The notes beneath the pieces are model-generated. The model worked only from the letters and a program-made list of their open reading frames with translations. It did not search any database and was not told where the DNA came from. From Halothiobacillus neapolitanus (GTDB lineage: Bacteria > Pseudomonadota > Gammaproteobacteria > Halothiobacillales > Halothiobacillaceae): DNA of 8,052 nt. Below, in pieces: positions 1-5,413 of the stretch. The translations under genes were made by a program, and so were the position numbers. The stretch is from NCBI GenBank assembly GCA_020722165.1, contig DYLI01000074.1, positions 1 to 8,052 of the forward strand. The letters run 5' to 3'. Every line of letters begins with the position of its first letter. Position 1 is the first letter of the stretch.

Positions 1-137
1 CACCCACCCGCATTTGTTCCATAAGCGGCCTTATGATCGTGCGGGATGCGACAGCGCTAGGAAGATGTGGCGCATGGTGGGTGCTCGAAGGTTGGTTTGT
101 GTTTAGTGGGCGGTGTGGGTTAGTCAATAAGTTTTAT
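1..137. other. Left flank with no recognisable gene
   Basis: I see no supported gene here. The only structure is a small perfect hairpin at 20-35 (CATAAG, loop CGGC, CTTATG). With the palindromic element at 138-309, the whole stretch from the window edge to the end of cami1 at 339 is non-coding. Confidence 0.5.
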
Positions 138-309
138 ATAGGACTTACGCAAAGTTGGCTTTACCCCCTCTCCCCTCGCGGGAGATGGTTGGGGAGAGGG
201 GGCAGAGAAGTCTCTAAAAACAGAGGCTTATGCCAATGTCCCCACCCTCTCCCCAGCCCTCCCCCATCAAGGGGGAGGGAGTTAAATCCGCTCGCTGCGT
301 AAGTCCTAT
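138..309. mobile_element. Palindromic MITE-like element with 14-bp terminal inverted repeats
   Basis: ATAGGACTTACGCA at 138-151 is repeated exactly in inverted form at 296-309. Between them are two inverted copies of one 35-bp module, at 166-200 and 245-279, matching at 27 of 35 positions. Each module is itself a hairpin: CCCCCTCTCCCC (164-175) with GGGGAGAGGGGG (191-202), and CCCTCCCCC (257-265) with GGGGGAGGG (271-279). The 172-bp whole is close to symmetric. There is no coding sequence of note. The end sequence resembles, from memory, ends of IS5-like elements, but I cannot confirm that. TA flanks both ends if the repeat is taken to begin at GGACTT, which could be a 2-bp target duplication. 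It starts 29 bp past the cami1 stop and may end that transcript. Confidence 0.7.
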
Positions 310-338
310 TATAGAATTTGCAGTACCCATGCGCCCAA

Positions 339-1451
339 TTAGTGAAGTGGCATGGCCAGTTCATCGAGAATGTAGGTGCCGCCTTCAAAGTGACCAAATA
401 GCCGCTTGGCATTACCGTCTTGCCATGCGTCACATTCATGAGTCCATGGGTTGTGTTTGCCGCGCAGGGGTTTGAAGTCGAGGCTTTTGAGATTTTTGCC
501 GTTGTGCAGATATTGGATCAGATCGTCGATGCGTTCGTTGATGCGGCGCTTTTCCAAGGCAGATGTTTTAAGTGTGCTGGATAAAAAGCTTGGTGCAAAA
601 GCGAGTTTGCTATCAAAGCTTTCGTAAACTTCTTCTTCATATATGGCTTGGTGTCCTTCGTTCCAGATGACTTGCCCCCAGGTGGATAAGGTGTATTCGT
701 CATCGATTTCGAGCAGAAACTCTCTCGGCATGTCCTGAATGTCTTCTACTGTTGTTTTCAGGCCGAAATTCATGCGGCGAAAGGCGTGGAGATGTTTGCG
801 AATGATGTCCTTGGTATCGAGTATGAAAGGCAGACGAGGCAGGCGGATGAGTTGCCCCGTGCGTTCAAAGGTATAAACGCATTCGTCAGCATAAATAGTT
901 CCAAGGGCTTGCATGTAGCCTTGGACACCTTTAAAGCCACCGGTGAGGTTGAAGATGACCCGATAGCCGCCGTCACGCATTCCTTTGACCTCTTCGTGGC
1001 AAAGTCGAGCGAGTTCGCTGGCACCTTGGTTGAAGTCATCAATGCTGTTCGTGCGCAGTTGGGGGATGACCTTGACCTCGGCTTGCGCTCCTTGCTCTTC
1101 GATTTTGCTTTGTATCAATTCGGCAGTTTTCTTGCCGAGCCAGGTATCGCTAGCAATCAACCAATGAAGACTGTTTTGATTGTCAAGTTTGCCTTGGTCA
1201 AGGATGAAAAGGCCTGAGAGTTCGGCTGAAAGTTTTTTGCTTTTTTCAGTGTCGGCTTGAAGGAGTTGCTCCAGAGCTTGGTCGAGAATGCGTGTCAGCG
1301 CTTCGCGTTCGTCTGGCGGTATGCTGTTAGGGTCGGTGGTATTTGCATGTTTGGTCAGCAGACTGCGCAATCGGTCTGCTTGATCACCAAAGGTGTTAAG
1401 ACAGTTGGTGAGCAGGCTGGTGCCGCATGTTGAAAGGATGAGTTTACGCAT
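339..1451 (-). CDS. cami1: CARF-RelE ribonuclease, Cami1-like
   Basis: This 370-residue protein has two recognisable parts. The N-terminal CARF domain is of the APE2256 (TIGR02619) kind: KLILSTCGTSLLTN at 3-16 forms the first strand and ligand loop, and IFNLTGGFKG at 166-175 is the second nucleotide-binding loop. A middle region (about 210-285) links to a C-terminal domain (about 290-370) with a RelE-like layout: helical RRINERIDDLIQYLHNG (302-318), then LKSLDFKPLRG (321-331), strands around AKRLFGHFEGGTYIL, and a final His. CARF-RelE proteins named Cami1 are cA4-activated, ribosome-dependent mRNA endonucleases recruited through the ribosomal stalk. The ATG at 1449-1451 has AGGG 12 bases upstream, a slightly long spacing. 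If the C-terminal match is wrong, it is still a CARF-containing accessory protein. The TAA stop is at 339-341. Confidence 0.78.
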   Translation of the reverse strand: MRKLILSTCGTSLLTNCLNTFGDQADRLRSLLTKHANTTDPNSIPPDEREALTRILDQALEQLLQADTEKSKKLSAELSGLFILDQGKLDNQNSLHWLIASDTWLGKKTAELIQSKIEEQGAQAEVKVIPQLRTNSIDDFNQGASELARLCHEEVKGMRDGGYRVIFNLTGGFKGVQGYMQALGTIYADECVYTFERTGQLIRLPRLPFILDTKDIIRKHLHAFRRMNFGLKTTVEDIQDMPREFLLEIDDEYTLSTWGQVIWNEGHQAIYEEEVYESFDSKLAFAPSFLSSTLKTSALEKRRINERIDDLIQYLHNGKNLKSLDFKPLRGKHNPWTHECDAWQDGNAKRLFGHFEGGTYILDELAMPLH

Positions 1452-1520
1452 GGTTTAGAAGTACCCTGATATTTATTGACGAGGAAAGCGCTGTATGGAT
1501 CTAGCAAGGATATGAGCCTT

Positions 1521-1697
1521 ATCGCCTAGCATCTGTCGGACTTAAGACGATCTGGCTGCAAAAGCCGCTGACCGGTGCATATTTCACTGATTTTTTAGCC
1601 AATAGTCCCCGCTATTGCCGAAAAAATCGTCAAAATCTGCCCTCAGTCGGCGGTCTTTTCGCTTAAGCCGCTTAAGTCCGTCAGGCTGCTAGGTGAT
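1521..1697. mobile_element. MITE-like element with 26-27 bp imperfect terminal inverted repeats
   Basis: This 177-bp non-coding stretch fills most of the csx1-cami1 gap. Its ends, 1521-1546 and 1671-1697, are inverted repeats. Allowing a one-base gap, 23 of 27 positions match, and the inner part CGGACTTAAG (1537-1546) pairs perfectly with CTTAAGTCCG (1671-1680). A hairpin with a 17-bp, nearly perfect stem lies in the middle (1590-1628). No open reading frame of note is inside. This suggests a non-autonomous transposable element or the fused ends of a deleted insertion sequence; I cannot name its parent. I did not find a convincing target duplication. It separates cami1 from the upstream genes and could bring transcription signals or block read-through. 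Confidence 0.6.
1590..1628. repeat. Strong hairpin inside the csx1-cami1 spacer element
   Basis: GATTTTTTAGCCAATAG at 1590-1606 pairs with CTATTGCCGAAAAAATC ending at 1628, with 15 of 17 bases complementary and a short C-rich loop. It has A/T runs at the base on both strands rather than a T tract after a GC stem, so it is not a textbook Rho-independent terminator. It could still fold in the csx1-cami1 transcript. It lies centrally in the surrounding inverted-repeat element and is best seen as part of it. Confidence 0.6.
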
Positions 1698-1706
1698 GTT
1701 AGGAGT

Positions 1707-2918
1707 TTAGCCGTGTAGATGGGTATTGATACGCCCGAGCAAACTTTCCAGTTGTTTGGTAAGCCGTTCACGGTTTTTAATGAGTTTTTCAAGATGCAAG
1801 ATATCCGGTGGGGTACCGTGCGCCATGCTGTTCCGCAGGTTTTTTAGATCCCAATAGGCTTGACTAAACCATTGAGAGTGGTTGCCTTCTTTAATCAAAT
1901 TTTCGGCGGCTTTGCGATGATCGAAGTTGTGAGGATCTTGGTTGACCGCTTGTGCTTGGTGTGAAATCAGTGCTTCAAAACCAAGGATGCAGGCACGTAG
2001 ATAGTCGCCGCGCTTGAGGGCGCGTTGTGCCAAAAGGTGTTGCTGTTTGGCAAGATTGTCTCCTTTAGCCCATTGCAGCTTTTGTTTGAGTTGCGCCTGG
2101 AACAGGTTGCTTGCGCCTTTCAGTGGGGTGTCGAGAAGGGGGAGTAGTGTTTGCAGGCTACGCGCGGCATTTGCGATCTGGGTGGTGGTTTCATAGAACG
2201 CTGCGTCAACCAGGCAGCGCGCCTTGTCGGCGGGCAGGCCGTCGGCTTCAAGCAGAGGTGCGAATACACCATAGTCACCGTTGGCATCAAAGCGATCCAG
2301 AGCGCTTACCCATTGCTGTACGGCATTCAGACCATCGAGGCGTATGACTGGGGTGTTGCCGGCTTGGGTCATGTCCAGCGCGCCATACCACAGGGCTTCA
2401 ACGCTTAATTGTGCGCGCAGGCGTTCGAGCATGGCGGCGGACAGGAAGCCGATAATGGCGAGGTGTCGAAAGCCATGCGTGATGTCGATGTGGATGTTGG
2501 TTTGTTGCTTGCCGAGGGTGTCGGCAATGACGTGCAGAATGCCAATTTGCTCTTCATCGCTTTGGCCGTTGGGGATAAGGCGTAACACGACTTCGTGGGC
2601 AATGGATTCTTGAAGCAGCGGTGTGACACGGTCGAGTAAATTCTGGGTGACGGCACCTTGGCTTTCCGCGTCCATGAGTTCCAGGCGCAGGGTTTCGTTG
2701 TGGTCGTGGTCAGCAAAGTGTTCGATGAGTACACCCCACATGCTGCCTGCGGTGCCGAGGATGACGAGGGTTTTAGGTTTCAGATGTTCGGCCAGAGCCA
2801 GACCGAAAAAAGGCGTTTTAAGCTGAGTCAGGTCGTTAAATTGGTAGGTGGCTTCACGGTAGCCCGTTTGGGTGTTGTCGCGGCCTTTACCCAAAATGGT
2901 GATTAGTGTGGTGCTCAT
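1707..2918 (-). CDS. csx1: Csx1-family CARF-HEPN ribonuclease (TM1812 / DxTHG type)
   Basis: This 403-residue protein begins STTLITILGKGRDNTQTGY, the first CARF strand and ligand loop typical of the TM1812-like Csx1 group. ILGTAGSMWG (53-62) supplies a second glycine-rich loop and DITHGFRHL (145-153) is the family's D-x-T-H-G motif. The C-terminal HEPN domain carries the catalytic R-x4-H signature as Arg362-NSMA-His367 in LRNSMAHG. By family knowledge the CARF dimer binds cyclic oligoadenylate, usually cA4, and activates HEPN to cut single-stranded RNA nonspecifically. Both halves look intact. It starts 32 bp after the ring nuclease gene with a good Shine-Dalgarno, so the two are probably co-transcribed. 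The TAA stop (1707-1709) is 9 bp from the edge of a palindromic element. Confidence 0.92.
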   Translation of the reverse strand: MSTTLITILGKGRDNTQTGYREATYQFNDLTQLKTPFFGLALAEHLKPKTLVILGTAGSMWGVLIEHFADHDHNETLRLELMDAESQGAVTQNLLDRVTPLLQESIAHEVVLRLIPNGQSDEEQIGILHVIADTLGKQQTNIHIDITHGFRHLAIIGFLSAAMLERLRAQLSVEALWYGALDMTQAGNTPVIRLDGLNAVQQWVSALDRFDANGDYGVFAPLLEADGLPADKARCLVDAAFYETTTQIANAARSLQTLLPLLDTPLKGASNLFQAQLKQKLQWAKGDNLAKQQHLLAQRALKRGDYLRACILGFEALISHQAQAVNQDPHNFDHRKAAENLIKEGNHSQWFSQAYWDLKNLRNSMAHGTPPDILHLEKLIKNRERLTKQLESLLGRINTHLHG

Positions 2919-2925
2919 GGGGTGT

Positions 2926-2930
2926 TCTCC
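2926..2930 (-). promoter_or_regulatory. Ribosome binding site fixing the csx1 start
   Basis: The minus strand reads GGAGA, seven bases before the ATG at 2916-2918. This favours the ATG over an in-frame TTG 36 bases upstream, which overlaps the crn2 stop and would add 12 residues unlike the family. Confidence 0.75.
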
Positions 2931-2950
2931 GGGTGTGTCAGGCGTGGGGA

Positions 2951-3295
2951 TCAAGGGCGAGTTTCAAGCAGGCTGGGGCTGTGAAAATGCAACCAGCCGA
3001 GCTCATAGGGGAGGCTCGCAAGTTCTGCGGCATCGAGGATGCGGCCTTCGGGTAGGCGTTGGGTTAGGCGCAATACAAGGGCGCTGTCGCCGGGTTGGAG
3101 TTTGGCGGCAATGCGGTTAACGGGCACGGGGCGTTGTAGCAGCTCGCTTAAGAGTTCGGCGGTGGCGGCGTGGCCGATGGCCGATTGCACCTCGTGGCCG
3201 CTGAGCATGGCGCGGGCGGTTTCGGGCGTGAGTGGGCCTTCAAAGTGCCACAGCCCGTAGGTGGTGAGGATGGGGGTGTTGAGCAGGTAGATCAT
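2951..3295 (-). CDS. crn2: DUF1874-family ring nuclease (Crn2 / AcrIII-1-like)
   Basis: This 114-residue protein resembles the DUF1874 family (STIV B116, SIRV1 gp29), whose characterised members AcrIII-1 and Crn2 bind and quickly cleave cyclic tetra-adenylate (cA4). By my reading, the segments matching that family are MIYLLNTPILT (1-11), SAIGHAATAELLSELL (38-53), VNRI (59-62) and PGDSALVLRLTQRLPEGR (68-85). His42 in IGH corresponds to the catalytic His47 of AcrIII-1. The ATG at 3293-3295 is chosen because homology begins at this Met and the upstream frame has no family resemblance; the Shine-Dalgarno is weak (GGA, 8-10 bases upstream). It lies 88 bp after the vapC stop and 32 bp before csx1. 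Beside two CARF effectors, the likely job is switching off cA4 signalling. It could be phage-derived, but this setting favours a host role. Confidence 0.85.
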   Translation of the reverse strand: MIYLLNTPILTTYGLWHFEGPLTPETARAMLSGHEVQSAIGHAATAELLSELLQRPVPVNRIAAKLQPGDSALVLRLTQRLPEGRILDAAELASLPYELGWLHFHSPSLLETRP

Positions 3296-3383
3296 GGCGC
3301 GGTTCCGTGGGTGGGGTTGGCCGACATGATAGGGATGGTTGCTCAGTGTTTCGGGGGTGGAAAGCTTTTGGCTCGGTAAGGCG

Positions 3384-3782
3384 TTAGGGGCGCAGGCTTT
3401 CGATGGCGATGCCAAGCGCCGGCGCAAGGGTTAGCCAAGCGCGGTCGGCGGTGAGCACGGTGGCGTTAAGTTGTTGGGCGGTGGCAAGGCAGGCGCGGTC
3501 ACCCAGCGAGAGGCCGAGGGGGCGGGTCGTTTGCCTTAGGCCTGCGGTGGCGCGTGCCAGATCAGTGCCGTATTCGATAATGTGCAGATTGGCATCTTCA
3601 ATGGTCGTCCACGCCTGTTCCGGGGACATGCCCCAGTCCATCAGGCGGGTGAGCACTTCCGTGAGGTTGACGCTGGAGATCAGGCAAGGGCGTTCAAACA
3701 GAGCGCGCTCGACACGCTCCGCGCCGGGTTCGCGGTTGAGGTAGGCCAGCACGGCGGAGGCATCCAGCAGAAATTTACTCAC
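3384..3782 (-). CDS. vapC: VapC-type PIN-domain ribonuclease toxin
   Basis: This 132-residue protein spans a single PIN domain. The acidic residues that hold the catalytic metal are all visible: Asp7 in LLDASAV, Glu42 in NLTEVL, Asp95 in LGDRACL and Asp113 in TADRAW. VapC toxins are Mg2+-dependent endoribonucleases, often cutting tRNA or rRNA, and are held inactive by the adjacent antitoxin. The start is a GTG at 3780-3782 overlapping the antitoxin stop, an arrangement that couples the two and keeps toxin output below antitoxin. Residues 2-5 (SKFL) run directly into the first PIN strand, supporting this start. The TAA stop is at 3384-3386. The pair sits inside a Cmr operon, which is unusual. 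Its target cannot be read from sequence. Confidence 0.9.
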   Translation of the reverse strand: MSKFLLDASAVLAYLNREPGAERVERALFERPCLISSVNLTEVLTRLMDWGMSPEQAWTTIEDANLHIIEYGTDLARATAGLRQTTRPLGLSLGDRACLATAQQLNATVLTADRAWLTLAPALGIAIESLRP

Positions 3783-4032
3783 GGGCAGCCTCGGCGCGGC
3801 GTTCTGCGATGAGTTCGTCTACAAGTGAGACACCTTCTGGCACATATTGACGCACCAAATCTTGGGCGCGGCGCAGGCGTTCGCGCCGGGTGGTGAGGCG
3901 TGCTTCGCCATCCACGAGATCCCAGAGCACGGTATCGCCTTCCTTAAGTTCTAATGCTTTGCGTATGGCGGCGGGGATGACGACGCGCCCGCCTTCTGAC
4001 ATTTTCATGGTGTACATGGCATTTGTGTCCAT
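3775..4032 (-). CDS. vapB: VapB-type antitoxin, SpoVT/AbrB fold
   Basis: This 85-residue protein has an AbrB/SpoVT swapped-hairpin DNA-binding domain at its N-terminus. SEGGRVVIPAAIRKALELKEGD spans residues 12-33 and holds the family hallmark G-R-V-V-I-P-x-x-I-R-x-x-L-x-L-x-x-G-D. The C-terminal 35 residues are helical and charged, as expected for the segment that wraps and blocks the toxin; it ends RRAEAARE. In this family the antitoxin neutralises the PIN toxin and represses its own promoter. The ATG at 4030-4032 is chosen as the first in frame; Met6 or Met9 are possible alternatives because no strong Shine-Dalgarno marks any of them. Its TAA stop overlaps the GTG start of the toxin gene by 8 bp. 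Confidence 0.9.
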   Translation of the reverse strand: MDTNAMYTMKMSEGGRVVIPAAIRKALELKEGDTVLWDLVDGEARLTTRRERLRRAQDLVRQYVPEGVSLVDELIAERRAEAARE

Positions 4033-4069
4033 TGATGGGGTTAAGTGTCAATGTAGTTCTTGTGTGTCA
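4025..4069 (-). repeat. Phased GTGTC direct repeats ahead of the antitoxin gene
   Basis: On the plus strand GTGTC occurs at 4025-4029, 4045-4049 and 4064-4068; the last two extend to GTGTCA. The spacing is 20 and 19 bp, close to two helical turns, so the sites would face the same side of the DNA. They overlap the putative vapBC promoter and the start codon. AbrB-type antitoxins usually bind near their own promoters, so these could be operator half-sites. They are short and may be coincidental. Confidence 0.3.
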
Positions 4070-4078
4070 GATTGGCAA
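4050..4078 (-). promoter_or_regulatory. Possible sigma70-type promoter for vapBC
   Basis: In the 53-bp gap between cmr6 and the vapB-like gene, the minus strand carries TTGCCA (4073-4078), a 17-bp spacer, then TACATT (4050-4055). These match the -35 and -10 consensus at 5 of 6 and 4 of 6 positions. Transcription would begin only about 10-15 bases before the ATG at 4032. No good Shine-Dalgarno is visible there, which would suit a short-leader message. The match is modest and could be chance, but this is the largest gap between cmr4 and vapC, and a toxin-antitoxin pair usually has its own promoter. Confidence 0.35.
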
Positions 4079-4085
4079 GCTTGGG

Positions 4086-5411
4086 TTAGATTTCGCCTTT
4101 GAGCTTTTGAATGGCTTCGTTGATTTGCTGCTTGCGCTCTTTTTTGCTGGGTGTGCCCCATGCTTTGCTCATTGTTATGGCGAGTTGCTCCCCAGCGGCT
4201 GTGCGGCTGCGCGGGTCGTTCCATGTCAATGCGGTTTGCATAAATTGAATGCGTTGGGTGTCAAAGGCACTGCCGGGTCGGTAGGCACTCTTACGCGCAG
4301 TTTCGAACTGTTGACAGAAGGTTCCGACCTGCTTGAGGTTTTCTTCATGCGCTAGGTCTTCGGGGGAGAGCTTGTCGATGCGTTTGGTTTCATTGGCCTG
4401 TTGCTCGGCTTCGATGCGTTCTTTTTCAGCGCGCCGTTCTTTTACGAGGTCACGCCTCATCGCCCCATAGCCGACGGCGGTTTTGGCGCCGAAGCCCAGC
4501 CACTCAAAAGCGTGTTCAAAGGCGGCGGTGAGCAGGGTTTTCCAGTGTTCACCTTCGACAAGATGCGGCGCATGGCGGCCTAGCAGGGTGGTATCGCAGG
4601 TGATAAAGAAGCTGAAGTTTGAGCCCGGCGGGATGGTGAGGAAGCTTAGGGGGTTGGGGCTGCCGGAGTCGTGGGGGGAGATGCTGTTGCCACTTTTGCG
4701 GTCGCTTTTTTGCTGGTAATAGTGCGACTGGTGCGGGGTCATGATTTCGACCGTGAGGCTGTTGCCCTCGATTTGCGGGATCACATCCCAGAAGGTGAGC
4801 GCACCGCGCAGGTGTTGTTTGTCGCCGTCTTGGGATTCGAGGCCGAACAGGATATCGAGCAGGGCGATGCGGATCACGTTCTTGCCGAGGGTGATTTCAA
4901 TGTTTTTTTCCGCCGACCAGCCGTGGTTCTCGCCCCATTCACCCGAGGCCAGTTCGCGCGCGGCCTGACGCAGCACGCCCTTGACGCCAGAGCCGGGCAG
5001 GTAGGGCAGGCCGTAGGGGTTCAAAAAGGCAAAGCCGTTTTCAAGTGGGTGTTCGTTGCCAAGGCCGGTGGTGAAGGGTGCGGTGGCTCGGGCTGCGAGG
5101 AGGATGCCTTCATGTGGCAATACGCTGGCAAATCCGGCCTGTTGGCGGGTTTGTATGGATTGCATGACCTTCTTGTCGGCGGCGTTGATCGCTTGGGCCT
5201 CTTTGAGGGCGGAGACTTTGTTTTCGTCTTTAAAAGCACGCTCTTCCTTGTCTTTTCCGGCCACGCGGTAGTTGATGTCGTGGGTTGTCCACAACGCATC
5301 GCAGCTACGGTTATTTATGCCCCACAGTTTGAGGAACATGCCAAAGCGCATCCCGGGTGAGGCGTCTTTGAACTCTTGCCCGAGATATTTGGGTACGGCG
5401 GCAATGGGCAT
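4086..5411 (-). CDS. cmr6: Type III-B RAMP Cmr6 with long C-terminal helical extension
   Basis: Cmr6 is the RAMP subunit at the head (3' crRNA end) of the Cmr complex. From the chosen ATG (5409-5411) the protein has 441 residues. I prefer this start because GGAGG at 5421-5425 lies 9 bases upstream and because it clears the cmr5 stop by 2 bp; a longer reading frame would run back into cmr5. Residues 1-100 are polar and charged. The RAMP motifs follow: LPGSGVKGVLRQAA (138-151) and the Gly-rich GFGAKTAVGYGAM (306-318), both typical of Cmr6. After residue 318 a charged, coiled-coil-like segment (about 320-345, rich in K/E/R) leads into a further helical tail reaching residue 441. Compact archaeal Cmr6 proteins lack such a tail, and its role is unknown. 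The TAA stop is at 4086-4088. Confidence 0.94.
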   Translation of the reverse strand: MPIAAVPKYLGQEFKDASPGMRFGMFLKLWGINNRSCDALWTTHDINYRVAGKDKEERAFKDENKVSALKEAQAINAADKKVMQSIQTRQQAGFASVLPHEGILLAARATAPFTTGLGNEHPLENGFAFLNPYGLPYLPGSGVKGVLRQAARELASGEWGENHGWSAEKNIEITLGKNVIRIALLDILFGLESQDGDKQHLRGALTFWDVIPQIEGNSLTVEIMTPHQSHYYQQKSDRKSGNSISPHDSGSPNPLSFLTIPPGSNFSFFITCDTTLLGRHAPHLVEGEHWKTLLTAAFEHAFEWLGFGAKTAVGYGAMRRDLVKERRAEKERIEAEQQANETKRIDKLSPEDLAHEENLKQVGTFCQQFETARKSAYRPGSAFDTQRIQFMQTALTWNDPRSRTAAGEQLAITMSKAWGTPSKKERKQQINEAIQKLKGEI

Positions 5412-5413
5412 GT

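Noticed and set aside
145..300. CRISPR array or leader because of repeated C/G-rich units
   Set aside because: There are only two copies, in opposite orientation, each a hairpin, with no regular spacer pattern. The TIRs fit a MITE-like element better.
786..1217. Plus-strand open frame of 143 codons opposite the CARF-RelE gene
   Set aside because: It is antisense to a gene with clear CARF motifs, has no upstream Shine-Dalgarno and matches no family I know.
1452..1520. Dedicated promoter for cami1
   Set aside because: I found no convincing -35/-10 pair on the minus strand between the element and the start codon; AT-rich bits such as AATAAAT lack a partner at the right distance.
1590..1628. 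Rho-independent terminator between csx1 and cami1
   Set aside because: The stem is long, but the T and A runs pair with each other within the stem rather than forming a U tract after it. I list it as a hairpin of the surrounding element instead.
2919..2954. Longer csx1 start (TTG) adding 12 residues
   Set aside because: The added residues are proline-rich and unlike the family, the TTG overlaps the crn2 stop, and the internal ATG has GGAGA seven bases upstream.
2951..3295. Other small CRISPR accessory families (Csx15, Csx16, Csx20) for the 114-residue protein
   Set aside because: The IGH, NR, PGD and QRLPEG segments line up with DUF1874 (B116/gp29), not with what I recall of those families.
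3296..3427. N-terminal extension of the ring nuclease by 44 residues into vapC
   Set aside because: DUF1874 proteins start directly with the MIYLLN-type strand. The extension uses the vapC-coding DNA in another frame and reads as non-family sequence.
4671..5360. Long open frame on the plus strand, 229 codons
   Set aside because: It lies wholly antisense to cmr6, has low-complexity V/G/A/F-rich composition and no recognisable domain. Cmr6 has clear RAMP motifs and a proper ribosome binding site, so this is a shadow.
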